Shown here piece by piece: positions 34,126 through 47,534 of a stretch of DNA of 64,000 nt. The translations under genes and the position numbers were made by a program. The DNA is taken from positions 186,001 to 250,000 of the forward strand of contig NZ_LAUS01000004.1 of the NCBI RefSeq assembly GCF_005061465.1, in the 5' to 3' direction. A model generated the notes under the pieces. It was not told the origin of the DNA. It made no database searches and saw only the letters and a list, made by a program, of their open reading frames with translations. How positions within the stretch are numbered: the stretch's first letter is position 1; the number at the start of each line of letters is the position of its first letter. Source of the DNA: Mycoplasmopsis bovis 8790 (lineage in GTDB: Bacteria; Bacillota_I; Bacilli_A; Mycoplasmatales; Metamycoplasmataceae).

Positions 34126-35037
34126 ATGTGAGTAAAATTTAATGACTGATACAACCAAGTTGTTGAAGTTCCTAAAATTTTTGGGCTAAATCACATTTTG
34201 TTTATTTGTGCAGCAATTGCATTAACAATATTTTTACTATTTGTATTTCAAAGTGCAAGCAGAAATGTTGTTCGTGGTGCAATAATCTTTGTATGAATAT
34301 TTATTTTCCTTTCAGAACTAATTTTTAGACAATTTGGTCAAATTGCTTGAATGAAAGTTCATGAAACAGCAAAATATAATTTAGCATATGTTCCAGTACA
34401 AATTGTTTCACTTTACCTATGAGTGTTGCCATTTTACTTCTTTATACCGAATAAAAGATGAGAAGCAGCATTATTGCCATTTATCGGAATATCAGGATTA
34501 ACCATTGGGGCTATTTTATTGGTTTATCCAGCTGTTGTATTCTCAAATAACACACCTAACAATGTTTACTATATGTTCCAATCTGCTTTAACATTTTCAT
34601 TAGGATGTTATTTAGTACTAAAAGGCAAATTACCATTCCGTAGTTGAAGAACATATGTTTACCACATCGTATTTATGGCTTCAATATTCATTGCAACTGT
34701 AATTTTAAATGAAATTGTTTATGCTTCAACTACAAATGAATTAGTTCTTAAAGGTTGAAACTTTATGTACTTATCTCATAGAGTAAAACCATTACCATAC
34801 TACCAAGATATGGTTACTCTTAAGATATTTACAGATACACCTGAACACAAGAGACTATTTGCTACTGTGTTTGTCTTAGGATTATTAATATTACCAATTG
34901 CGCCATATATGTTGTTCTTTATTCTATTTAGACCATTTGTAAAAGCTATTGATGATGTAATTCTTAATTCATCTAAAAATGATAAAGCTAAAAAAGCACA
35001 AAATGAAGATGTAGCAACGCAAAAAGCTATGGCATAA
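34126..35037 (+). CDS. YwaF-like integral membrane protein
   Basis: 303 residues with about seven hydrophobic helices (HILFICAAIALTIFLLFVF, VRGAIIFVWIFIFLSELIF, VSLYLWVLPFYFFIP, PFIGISGLTIGAILLVYP, FATVFVLGLLILPIAPYML and others). The arrangement and length fit the TIGR02206/YwaF family of unknown function; this is by pattern, not by search. GGAGGGAG gives a strong start. Many Trp are TGA, so the standard code would show only the last 90 residues. It has its own terminator. Confidence 0.65.
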
Positions 35038-35046
35038 TAAAGTTAC

Positions 35047-35074
35047 AAAACTCACTCTAAGCAGTGAGTTTTTG
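35047..35074. terminator. Terminator after YwaF-like gene
   Basis: AAAACTCACT pairs with AGTGAGTTTT around a 6-base loop, followed by T. Confidence 0.85.
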
Positions 35075-35138
35075 ATTTGCAATTTTAAAAACTTGCTAAC
35101 CTAATCAAGTTATGCAAAATTTTGGAATATTGCAAAAA

Positions 35139-35645
35139 TTATGCTGATGCACCATTTATTTTGTCGCTGTCTTCTCTACGTTTTTTTCGTATAACAACCA
35201 ACTTAGGAGTTCTACTTTGATTAGCTAAATTGGCTGAGACTCAGTTAACAACTTTCAATTGGTCTTTAAGCGAGATATAAGGCAATCTAGCCATATTGTC
35301 TCAGCTAGTTTGAATTTTAGGTACAAGTTCATCATAACTCATTTTGTAGATAATTGACAAGTCAATTGCTTTGGCTAGTATAACTTTTGCACTTTTTCCA
35401 TTTTCGAGAATCCCGTCTTCAGTATCAATATTAATTATATTCTGGTTAGCGCTATCAGTATTTTCCGATAATAGTCCACTGACAAAGTAAACATCATTAT
35501 CATCTATTGCAATTACTGTTATAACATTAGATTTTAATTTGTTTTCTCCATCAATTTTATCTATAAACTCAGGATATAGTGATATTGGTTTTAAGACAGG
35601 TAATAACTCTATTTTGCTTTCTTTTGTATTTAAATCATTTTGCAT
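35139..35645 (-). CDS. Hypothetical protein, possibly PemK/MazF-like
   Basis: 168 residues, soluble. The pattern NVITVIAIDDNDVYFVSGL, EDGILENGKSAKVILAKAI, then LPYISLKDQLKVVNWVSANL recalls PemK/MazF toxins (central value-reporting strands, then gL..sS and a terminal helix). I consider this weak. There is no antitoxin-sized gene next to it. The basic tail KLVVIRKKRRED could bind nucleic acid. The ATG is not preceded by a Shine-Dalgarno site; TAAAAT lies about 12 bases upstream, so the mRNA may be leaderless. One TGA Trp after KIQTS and one in VNWVS. Confidence 0.6.
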
Positions 35646-35812
35646 AATATAATTTTAAAATAGCAATATGCCCTATTTTTATCAACTTTTTCCACAATGA
35701 AAAATTGTAGATAAGTTGTAAAAAGCATTAATTCTATTGCTTTAAGAAATAATAAATACACTTTTTACTGATTTTGTAGTGTTAATAAAATGTGAGTTTA
35801 TACTAGTTGATA

Positions 35813-35850
35813 TTAAAAAAAGCAGCTCTTGCTTTCTAAGCTGCCTTTTT
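35813..35850 (-). terminator. Terminator of plsY
   Basis: On the minus strand AAGGCAGCT pairs with AGCTGCTTT and is followed by TTTTTA. The plsY stop codon lies inside the loop side of the stem. Confidence 0.75.
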
Positions 35851-36561
35851 AACTGAGAATTTTCTTTCTGTTTTATTAATCAATCTTTTGAAATTATCAC
35901 GGTGACTTACGACAACCAATAGCGCACATAAGGTATATATTATTGGGCTAACAAATCAATAATTAGCCAATGGCATAAATTGGTTAGCATATTCAACTGC
36001 ATTAGGTCAGTAGCCAACTGGCCCTTGAATCATTCATGGCATTCAAACAAATAAAAGAAGTGAAAATGCCACCGTGATTGATCCAAGCGAAACGATTTTG
36101 GTTATTCCAACAATTAGTAAAAATATTATAAATGCAATTAAAAACAAGATAATGTTAATTGAAATTATTAAACCAACTGTGCAAGCCGCGCCTTTTCCAC
36201 CTTTAAATTTATAATAAATTGGAAAAATATGGCCAAGCACTACACCTAAGCCTATCGCTTGCGGACTAATATAAGAGGTAAGCGAAAATTCTTTAACAGC
36301 TGGAATATGATTAACAATTGCAGCAATTATTAAAATAGGAATAAGTGTTTTTAGTACATCAGCTGCAAAGACAGCTAATGCAAATTTAGTACCATAAGTT
36401 CTTAAACTATTAGTTGCGCCAGCATTTTTGCTATTATGCTCTCTAATATCATCGTTTTTAACTCTTCTACTTAATATAATTGATGTGTTAAACGATCCTA
36501 AAAGTAAATATCCAACTAAAAATAATGCTAAATTTATTAAAATGCTATACATTACATTCAT
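35836..36561 (-). CDS. plsY: Acyl-phosphate glycerol-3-phosphate acyltransferase PlsY
   Basis: 241 residues, multi-pass membrane enzyme that makes lysophosphatidic acid from acyl-phosphate. The diagnostic motifs are NSKNAGATNSLRTYG and GHIFPIYYKFKGGKGAA. Two close ATGs (36561 and 36552) are possible and neither has a Shine-Dalgarno site. The C-terminus after the last helix is basic (FKRLINKTERKFSVKKAA). It lies downstream of lon but is separated from it by a terminator. Confidence 0.92.
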
Positions 36562-36607
36562 ATTTTTATATTTTACACATTTAATAATTAATTAAATTTT
36601 GAAAGTT

Positions 36608-36636
36608 AAAAATGCACATTGCGATGTGCATTTTTT
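36608..36636 (-). terminator. Terminator of lon
   Basis: ATGCACAT pairs with ATGTGCAT around CGCA on the minus strand, with A/T arms and a T-run. Confidence 0.85.
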
Positions 36637-36653
36637 TGCATATTTAGAATTAA

Positions 36654-39600
36654 CTATGCATTCTTTGAAGATGTTTTAGACTTTTTAGTTTCTGAATCAA
36701 TTTGTTCAGATTTTTTACCCTTAAATAAGTGTTCTCAAATTTCATCATAGTGAGAAACTGGAATGAATTTGATTGCTTCTTTTACTTCTTCAGGAATATC
36801 ACTTAAATTCTTCTCGTTGTTTTTTGGAATAAAGACAGTCTTAATTCCTTTTTTAAAGGCTGCAAAAGATTTTTCTTTTAGTCCGCCAATTTCTAAAACT
36901 TTTCCTCTAAGAGTAATTTCCCCTGTCATAGCAACTTCTTGTGAAACAGGAATTTTAGCTAAAGCTGAAATTAAAGCAGTTGTGAATGTAACACCAGCGC
37001 TAGGTCCATCTTTTGGAACAGCTCCTTCAGGAACATGGACATGAATTTCTGTTGAATCGAAATCAATGTTTTTAATTCCGAATTTATCAGCATTTGCTCT
37101 TACATATGAAAGCGCAATTTTTGCTGATTCTTGCATAACTTCTTTAAGCTGGCCTGTTAGTTTAATTCCTGGTTGTTTTGACTTAAATCAAGAAACTTCA
37201 ATTTGAAGTGTTGTGCCACCAATAGATGTGAATGCTAAACCATTAACAGAACCAATTTGTGGCACCATTTCTTTTTCAGACTCGCTTATTTTTGGAGTTC
37301 CTAATAACTCAGGAATATTGTTTTGGTCAATAACAAACTTGTCAATTTTTTCGCCTGAAACAATTTTTGTAACTATTTTACGGGCTATTTTGTCTAAGTT
37401 TCTCTTTAATGAACGTACACCAGCTTCTGCTGTATAGTGTTTAATTATAAATTCTAAAGCTTTATCGTCAATAATGAATTGATCTGATTTTAGGCCTGCT
37501 TGGGCAATAACAATTTCAACTAAGTGTTCCTTAGCAATTTTAATTTTTTCATTAATTGTGTAGCTATTAAGCTCAATAATTTCAACACGGTCCAACAATG
37601 GCGCAGGTATATTTTCGTAGTAATTAGCTGTAGCAATAAATAATACTTTTGATAAGTCATATTCATGCTCAATGTAATTATCTTGGAACTTAGTGTTTTG
37701 TTCAGGGTCTAAAACTTCTAACATAGCAGAAGTAGGATCGCCTTTAATATCACTTGACATTTTGTCTATTTCATCCAATAAAATAAGCGGATTCGACACA
37801 CCAGCTGATTGAAGTCCTTTGATTATTTTACCAGGCATAGCACCAATGTAAGTTTTTCTGTGCCCTCTTATTTCTGATTCATCATGTAAACCACCTAAAC
37901 TTAGTTTTACATAACTTTTGTCTAAAGCTTCTGCTATTGAACGAGCTAATGAAGTCTTACCAGTACCTGGAGGTCCTACTAATGTCAAAATTGGCACATT
38001 ATTAAATTGTTTTTGTGTTTTATTTTTGGTGTTTTCCTTAAACAATTGCAAATCAATTTGTGAATGATCATCAATTTTTATTAAGTCTTTTTCACTTGCT
38101 TCTTTATTGATGTTTCTGTGATTAATTATTAATGATAAGTATTCAATTACACGTTCTTTAACTTCTTTAAGGCCATAGTGGTTTTTGTCTAAAATTTCTC
38201 TAGCTCTATTAATATCTAAATTTTCAACTTCTACTTTTCTTCATGGAAGTTTTTTAAGGTTGCTAATGTATGTTTGAGTAATATTAGCATCTGGGCTAGA
38301 TGACATCATATTTTTTAACTTATCACGTTCAGTTTTAATTGACTTGATAATTCATTCAGGATACATTTGCTTAAGAACAGGATCATTGACAATTTTTGAA
38401 TACTCTTCATCGCCTTCATCATCGTCCGATTCATTAAGTTGTTCTTTAATTGCTTTCATTTTTTCACGAAGTAAGAACTCTTTTTGCTGTTTATCTAAAT
38501 TGCTTTGAATTTTTTTATTTAATTCTTTGTCAATTTGATCTTTCATCGCTGTATTATCTTTTTTAAGGCCCTTCTTACCAACTTCATTTTGGTTTTGCTC
38601 GATCAATTTTAAAATTAGCTTCATATCATCTTCAGATATATAGCCAAGTAGCAAGTACTCCTCATATCATCTGTAGATTCTTTCAACCTCAAATTTAAAT
38701 TGCTTTTCTAATTCAGAATGTTCTTTAATTTGTTCCATTGATGTCTTAAATAGATCATTATCAGATAATGCATTGTAAACATTTAATAGCTTATCAGAGT
38801 TGCCTTTTTTCAAGTTTTTAATAAACTTTTGAATCAAGCCTGTCATTAATACAAATGTACTTTTTAATGCCTCGAATTGAAGCACAGCATTAGGCAATGA
38901 ATAAATAGAAAATAGTTCATATGGAGGCAGAAGGAAAAATCCGGTTAGTGCATTAACCAAAGCTTCTAGTCTAGATTCGCCTTCACCAATAAAGTCGGGA
39001 CCCATTTCTCCTGCACCTTTTGTTCAGTGTCTTATTTCTTCAGAAGAATAACCTCTAATATATCTATAAAGAAGCATAGCATCGTTTCAATTTCTGTCAT
39101 AGATTAAGGTGTTTATAACTTCTTCAAAGCCACTAAGGTCTAATGTAGGATCTGCAAGAGCTACTTCATCATTATCATTTTTAGAACTGAATCTAAAAGC
39201 AACTACACCGTCAACATATTTAAGTGGTAACTCTTCATCATCAATGTTTAAAGAAGCAATTGTGTGCTCATCACCGTATATATCCTGTAATTCATATTTG
39301 TGAATTGCTTTTAAAGTTGCAATGTATTGTCACTTTTGAGTATTATTGTCATACACTTTGTCAATAGATTCAACCTGACATAGCGTCATATTTGAATCAA
39401 GGTTTGAAATATTGATGTTTTCTAAAACATCAGCATAAGTTGCATAAGGTTTTGATACAACATCAGATTCGTTAATAACTTTATTTGTAACTGTTGGTCT
39501 GTAGTATGCTAACATAACCTTAGTTTTTTTAATGATATCCGATCCATTTGTGTTATTTTTAGTGTAAGTTTCAATAATATCTTTTCAGTAAGTTGCTTCT

Positions 39601-39785
39601 TTAATTAAGTCATCTGTAAGTTCTAATTTAACAACTTCACGATCAAGCAACACAAAGCAGTTTTTTACAGGATCATTAGCCTTTGTGTATGTTCTTCTTT
39701 TAAACACATTTAAAAATAATAAATAATCAAAATGTGCGTCTAATTCTCTTTTTTTACTTTTGGTGCTTCCTTTAGGTCTTCCCAT
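36654..39785 (-). CDS. lon: ATP-dependent protease Lon
   Basis: 1043 residues, longer than the usual 780-820. The AAA+ module has Walker [10 protein letters not shown] and Walker [11 protein letters not shown], and [13 protein letters not shown]. The protease domain has catalytic Ser in [11 protein letters not shown] and Lys in [10 protein letters not shown]. The extra length is in the N-terminal substrate domain, which begins [14 protein letters not shown], an AT-hook-like basic segment. The start has AGGAGGG upstream. A CIRCE operator overlaps the promoter, so it is expected to be under HrcA heat-shock control, as known for other mycoplasma lon genes. Several TGA codons are Trp. Confidence 0.97.
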
Positions 39786-39817
39786 ATTGCCCTCCTGTGT
39801 AAATTAATATAACACTA

Positions 39818-39845
39818 ATTATAATATAATTTTAGCACTCTACAA
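39818..39845 (-). promoter_or_regulatory. Promoter of lon
   Basis: On the minus strand TTGTAG (39845-39840), 16-base spacer, TATAAT (39823-39818). The -35 box is inside the CIRCE spacer. Confidence 0.7.
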
Positions 39846-39857
39846 CGCGAGTGCTAA
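39832..39857. promoter_or_regulatory. CIRCE (HrcA operator) of lon
   Basis: TTAGCACTC, 8 bases, GAGTGCTAA: a perfect 9-bp inverted repeat. The usual spacer is 9 bases. It covers the -35 and spacer of the lon promoter, so HrcA binding would block RNA polymerase. It starts 6 bases after the leuS stop codon. Confidence 0.93.
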
Positions 39858-39862
39858 AAAAA

Positions 39863-42202
<2,340 letters not shown>

Positions 42203-42222
42203 AAATGCCCCTTAAGATATAG

Positions 42223-42951
42223 TTATAGGTATGAAATGTTTTTATTAATGAAGTTATTTTTACTATTTAAACTAAAAATTATAAAGATAAATACTGAGTT
42301 CATTGCCAAATTAACAAGGTTAAAGACAAGATAAACTAAGCCAGCGCCCTTGAAGTATGTTGGAATATTTAAAAATAATCCTTTAATTCTGTCTCAGTGC
42401 GCAATCATTGAAACATGAGTGCCTGGATCAGCGCCTAATAGCCCAAATAATTTAAAGTATCATGGAGTAAATAAATAAATGTTTAAGAGAACTAAAAGTC
42501 CTGTAGTTATTAAAATTGAAAGAACTATTGGCAGTATTAATAAGCTTGTTTTGCCTAATTTTGTTTTCTTTAAAAGTTTTATCGACCAATAAAAAATAGT
42601 CATATATATAACTTGCGTTGTTGAAAGTATTAAGTGACCTAAAACGCTAGGCAAACTATATCCTTGTGAACCGTAACTAGGCCCTAATAAAAAAAGTAAT
42701 AAAATAACTAAAAATGCGTATCTTCAGCCAATTCACAGTGCTGTTGCTGTAATTACAACTAATGCAAAGTCAAATTTTAAAAATGATACAAAAGGTACTG
42801 ATAATAGCTTACTGCCTGCAAAGTTAACTAATATTGCAATTGCAAGCATCATGCCTGTATATGATAGTCTACTGCTTCTATTTTTGAAGTAGTAAATATT
42901 TTCCTTGTTGTTATTACTACTTGGTGCCAAAAATTCTGTCTCCTGCATCAC
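42223..42951 (-). CDS. ECF transporter S component-like membrane protein
   Basis: About 242 residues. A polar N-terminus is followed by YTGMMLAIAILVNFAGSKLL, a segment with KFDFALVVITATALWIGWR, and further helices, as in substrate-binding S components of ECF vitamin transporters. The substrate cannot be told; the energising EcfA/EcfT genes are not in this window. It starts 35 bases inside the end of upp (ATG 42951 or 42948), an unusually long overlap that implies translational coupling. Operon order is upp, this gene, leuS. Confidence 0.6.
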
Positions 42952-43543
42952 CTAACCCCGGCTCTATATATTTATCTTCATTAAGACACTCATCTAATGC
43001 TGCTAAATAGATGTTAAAGTCACTTCCAAAATGACTTTCAACATTACTTACTCCTTCTTGAACACCAACTAAACAAACTAAACTGATATTGCTAAAGCCA
43101 TCTTTACGAAGTCTTTCTATAGCATCAACTGCACTATTTCCTGTCGCAAGCATAGGATCGACTACAAAAATATAGCTATCTTTAGGCACTTCAGGAATCT
43201 TATAAAAATATTCAGTTGGCATAAATGTTGTTTCATCTCTGCTCATTCCAATGTGTCCTACTTTTGCTTCTGGAATTAGTTTTAATAATCCGTCAATCAT
43301 TCCCAAGCCAGCTCTTAAAATAGGTACAAAAACTACATCTTTGTCAAATCCATAACCTAAATATTTCTTATTAATTGAAGTTACAATTTCTTTTCTTTTT
43401 GTTTGATAGTCTCTTAAAATTTCATAAACCATTAATGAGCCAATTTCATTCAAATTTTGGCGAAAAACTGAATGTCCAGATTCTCTATTTCGCATATTTG
43501 TGAGCTTAATTTTAATTAATGGATGATCAAGCACTTTCAGCAT
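42917..43543 (-). CDS. upp: Uracil phosphoribosyltransferase
   Basis: 208 residues. Salvages uracil to UMP with PRPP. It has the PRPP-binding VDPMLATGNSAVDAIERL and the uracil-binding C-terminus EPGLGDAGDRIFGT. GGAGG at about 43550 sets the ATG at 43543. Confidence 0.97.
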   Translation of the reverse strand: MLKVLDHPLIKIKLTNMRNRESGHSVFRQNLNEIGSLMVYEILRDYQTKRKEIVTSINKKYLGYGFDKDVVFVPILRAGLGMIDGLLKLIPEAKVGHIGMSRDETTFMPTEYFYKIPEVPKDSYIFVVDPMLATGNSAVDAIERLRKDGFSNISLVCLVGVQEGVSNVESHFGSDFNIYLAALDECLNEDKYIEPGLGDAGDRIFGTK

Positions 43544-43664
43544 TTTAACCTCCAATAACTTATATTATATTTTATGATCTAATATTATTATGTAATTATA
43601 GTAAAAAAGCACTTTTTAAGAAAAAAAGCACTCTTTTTACTCATTTATATACAGTGACTTGACT

Positions 43665-44225
43665 TTATTCTTCAAAATCATCATCAAAATTGAAATTAAT
43701 ATTGTTAAATGGTTGCTCATCGGCTTTAGAAACTTCTTTCTCAGCACTTGCCTTTTGCTGGATATTATTGTTTTTTTCAGTACTTTCTAAATTAAAATTG
43801 TTACCAAATGATTTGTTGCTTTTAGCAAAAGAATTGGTTGTATTGGAATCAGTTTTTTTAAAATTAGGTTGTACAACTGAAAATTCATTTGTTTGTCTTT
43901 GGTTTCTAACTGAACGTGATTCAAGCAGGTGCAAATTATCAATTCTTACTTCTACACTATAGTTAGTTTGACCGTTTGATTCATATGTTGAAGTTACTAA
44001 AGTTCCTTCAATGGCAACTAATGTTCCTTTTGGCGCATACCCATTAAGAAAGTCCGCAGTACTTCTTCAAGCAATTACCGGAATAAAGTCAGTTACTTCA
44101 TTATCACTTGAATAACTTCTGCTTATAGCTATCCTTGTTCTAGCAAAAGATATACCACTGTTAGTTTTGCTATATCTAACATCTGAAGAAACTCTACCAA
44201 TAAGTATAACTTTATTTAAATTCAT
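43665..44225 (-). CDS. ssb: Single-stranded DNA-binding protein
   Basis: 186 residues. The N-terminal OB fold is MNLNKVILIGRVSSDVRYSK, ISFARTRIAISR, FIPVIAWRSTADFL, GTLVAIEGTLVTSTYE. A flexible Asn/Ser/Lys-rich linker leads to an acidic tip ending FDDDFEE, the equivalent of the DDDIPF tail that recruits partner proteins. Its Shine-Dalgarno AGGAGC overlaps the pepO stop codon. Confidence 0.95.
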
Positions 44226-44234
44226 AAGTTGCTC

Positions 44235-46181
44235 CTATCAAATTTTTACACGCTTGTTTTTAGGTAATCACATTTTGTCACTAGACTTAACATTGAATGC
44301 TTTGTAAAATTCATCACTATTTTGAATTTGTATATTTGCTCTTAATTTCGCAGGAGCATGGACATCAGTTGCCAATAATAATCTTGCGCTTTCAGGCTTG
44401 TATTTGCTTTTTCATATTACCGCAAAACTAGTGAAGAAGTCTTTAATATCATTTGCATCATTAGACATAGCAGCTTCTAGTGCACATGAAAATCCGCCAG
44501 CATCCGCAATGTTTTCTGATACTGTTAAAGTACCATTACATTTTCCATATTCAGTTGTTTTATTGTCAAATAAGGCAATCATATCTTTTGCTTTTTCTTG
44601 GAAAGCTTTATAGTCTTTAGGACTTCATCATAGGTTTAAATTACCTTTTTCATCAAATTGTGCACCATTATTATCAAAAGCGTGACTTATTTCGTGAGCA
44701 ATTACAGCTCCAATGCCACCATAATTTGTCGCTTCTGACTGTTTTATAGAATAAAATGGCTTATTCAATATACCCGCAGGGAAAACAATATGGTTCATAA
44801 ATGGATTATAGTATGCATTAACTTCAGCAGGAGACATACTTCAGTAGTTTCTGTTAATAGGCTTTAAATATTGATTAAATTCTCATGTGTTTTTAATAAC
44901 TGTGCAATCTAATGCATTTTTTAATAAGTTATCTCTTTTGAAAACTTTATTACTTATTTTCATTTGTTCATAAAATGGTTGAATTTCTTTAGGATAACCA
45001 ATATGAACACCTAAAGCATCTAATTTAACCACTGCTTTTTCTTTAGTACTTTTACTTAATCAGTCATTTTTTAAAAGACGATCTCTATAGATGCCGATCA
45101 TTTTGGTAACCATTTGTTCAACATTTGCTTTTGCTTTTTCGCCAAATGTTTTTTTAGCAAAATAAGTGCCAAATGGAATTCTAAATCTATTATAAGCAAT
45201 ATAAAATGCATGTTTTTCTTTAGTCATAGGGCTATCTTGACCTATTAGTGTTCTGTCAAATTCTCCTGCTATAACTCTTGATTCATCATTTAAAAGGCTA
45301 GAGTATTGAATAATTGTTTTTAAAAACATTCATGACTTAATATTTTCAAAATTCTCATCATTGAATACTTTGTCAATGTTTTCTAAAAATTTAGGATAAA
45401 AAACAATTAATTTATCTACAACATTAGTAATTGATTTAGAGTTTTTATTAACTAAATTTTCCGAAATCGCCTTTAAATCAGCATTTTTAGAAAGTGCAAC
45501 CGCATCAGAAATACTGTATGGATTATATAGTTTTACATAATCAGCATTTTCTTCAGCGCTAGGAGAAAACTCAACTAATGACGAATCAAAAGCTAATGCT
45601 TGGTCAATAATCCTTTCATTCTTTTGCTCGTCTGAATAATAAAATTTAAGCAACTTAAGACTCATTTCTTTAAATTTAGAAATTAACAACTCTTTAGCCG
45701 GATGCTTATCATCATAATAAGATTTTTCAGGTAATATCAAATTTGGGCCTGAGAGGCATAATACTTGCTCCTCAACATTTTTAAAATCTTGAATAATCCC
45801 AAATTCAAAAGGAAGAGCTATGTCTCTAAAACGAAAGTATTTATATTTTTCAATTAGTTGTTCCTTGTTTTTAAGTGCTAAAATAGCCTTTAAAGTAGGT
45901 AAAATTGGCGAAACACCAAGCTTTTCTCTAGTTTCAAAATCATAAGCCATATCAGCAAAAAGTGCATAATTTAAGAGAACTGGATCTTTAATTCTTTTTC
46001 AGCTTATGTTTTTTTCAGCTATTAAATCGTCAGTTTCTTTTATCAAGTCTTTTTCATTTTTGTTGTGAATTTCATAAAACGAACTTATTGATGACTTATC
46101 CGCTGGTATTTGAGCTTTTTCTAGTCACTCACCATTGACACTTTCGTAAAAATCGTCTTCTAATCTTATTTTTTCATTCAT
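44235..46181 (-). CDS. pepO: M13 family zinc endopeptidase (PepO-type)
   Basis: 648 residues. The zinc site HEISH (in [16 protein letters not shown]) and the third ligand motif ENIADAGG are present, as is [18 protein letters not shown]. There is no signal peptide or membrane segment, so it is probably cytosolic and degrades imported peptides, as in lactic bacteria. The last residues are KIW with Trp from TGA, then TAG. That TAG is part of the ssb ribosome binding site. AGGAGA precedes the ATG. Middle gene of the rsmE-pepO-ssb operon. Confidence 0.95.
44739..44749 (+). repeat. Dispersed motif CTGTTTTATAG, copy 7
   Basis: Exact copy inside pepO, just upstream of the zinc-site codons in gene order; encodes IKQ in the sense strand. 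Confidence 0.7.
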
Positions 46182-46190
46182 ATTATTCTC

Positions 46191-46874
46191 CTATTTTCCA
46201 CTTTCTCTTACATTAGAAAGCATATATATGCATGCTGTTTCAACTCTTAGTATTGTTTTACCCAATGATACTATAAAACAGTTGTTTTTGAGCGCAAAAT
46301 CAACTTCACTATCTGATAGTCCGCCTTCAGGCCCAACAATTAAAATGCTATTAGTATCAATTTTATCAATCTGACTATCTAATTCTTTATTCTCATATGC
46401 AACATAGATTTTTTTATCCTGGTTGTTTAAAATAATTTCTTCAAAAGTCATAATTGATTCTAATTTTGGCACAATATTTCTAAAGCTTTGTTCAGCAGCG
46501 TTTTTGATTATTTCATTAAAACGATCGATTTTTTTGCCAAATTCATGCTTAACAATTGTTTGATCAACATACTTAGAATTCATTGGAATTATTCTGCTAA
46601 CTCCTAGTTCAGTTGCTTTTTGAATTAATCATTCAAACCGTTTAATTTTGATAATAGGAGCAGCTAATATTATCTCATTTGTATATTCATGATTTATAGA
46701 TAATTCCTTAACTATTTTAGCCTTGTTGCCTTCTAAAAAACATTCATAAAAGCGTCCTAAATAATTGCATAAAAAATGCTCATTAAATAATCGTGCACTT
46801 TTTATGTGTTTTATTATTTTTTCATCAAGAATAAAATAATCATTTTCTTTTCTATCTACAAAAAATCGATGCAT
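46191..46874 (-). CDS. rsmE: 16S rRNA m3U1498 methyltransferase RsmE
   Basis: 227 residues. PUA-like N-terminus (MHRFFVDRKENDYFILDE) followed by the SPOUT domain with the trefoil-knot motifs IVGPEGGLSDSEV and SLGKTILRVETA. The stop codon TAG is within the Shine-Dalgarno of pepO (TAGGAGAA), so the genes are coupled. First gene of the operon. Confidence 0.95.
46271..46281 (-). repeat. Dispersed motif CTGTTTTATAG, copy 8
   Basis: Exact copy inside rsmE, here in the gene-sense orientation as CTGTTTTATAG (encodes part of CFIVS), opposite to the copies in leuS and pepO. Confidence 0.7.
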
Positions 46875-47014
46875 TTTCTCTTTCTATGATTTATTTAAGT
46901 TATATACTTAATTCAATTATATAAATATTTGTGATATATTCAAACTCTTATACAAATTTACTATTAGATCTATTTACTATACAAAATTATTACCAGTTGT
47001 AGCTAGTTTCAAAT

Positions 47015-47023
47015 TGGTATAAT
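47015..47023 (+). promoter_or_regulatory. Candidate extended -10 promoter of GcvH-like gene
   Basis: TGGTATAAT matches an extended -10 element. It lies about 130 bases before the GcvH-like start, which would give a long leader. Confidence 0.35.
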
Positions 47024-47151
47024 TATTGTGTTGTTAATATTTGTTAGTTTAATTAGATAAATGAATTGATAATTTACAATTTTATTCATTCAAATTTTCT
47101 AAAATCATTGTTTTATAGACCTAAAATAAACTAACATAAGGAGAGTTACAT

Positions 47152-47529
47152 ATGAAAAAGTTAATTGGTAAATTTACACTTGAATACTTAGATGACAAAA
47201 ATGAATATGTTTTAAGACTTACTCCTGATGCACAAGATGAATTGATTTCAATTAAAGAATTAAAGATATTAGTAAAAGAAAATTGTGTTTATGGTACAGA
47301 TGAATTATTTATGATAACTTACACAGCTAAAGAAGAAAAAGAATTTAAAATGCCAATTAAAGCATCAATTATAAAAATTAATGATTCTATTTTTGCTAAA
47401 CCATCTTTAATTACATCCGTCTATGACGATGAAAACTGAATTGCAACTTTAAAAGATATCAACAAGGAAGAGTATGATAAATTGGAAGAATTTGCAATGT
47501 GAGATAGATATCAATCATTAATAAGCTAA
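47152..47529 (+). CDS. GcvH-like lipoyl-carrier protein
   Basis: 125 residues. The layout matches glycine cleavage H protein: RLTPDAQDELISIKELK, a hairpin ITYTAKEEKEFKMPIKA, SIIKINDSIFAKPSLITS and NWIATLKDI. Lys60 (in YTAK) sits eight residues before the conserved Pro, the spacing of the lipoylated Lys in H protein. The usual ESVKA around it is not kept. No GcvP, GcvT, LplA or macrodomain gene is in the window. A role as a stand-alone lipoyl carrier is inference. AAGGAGAG gives a strong start; a terminator follows. Confidence 0.6.
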
Positions 47530-47534
47530 TATAT

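Noticed and set aside
43599-43641. Terminator downstream of ssb (AGTAAAAA with TTTTTACT).
   Set aside because: The stem is only A-T pairs around a long loop; too weak to call.
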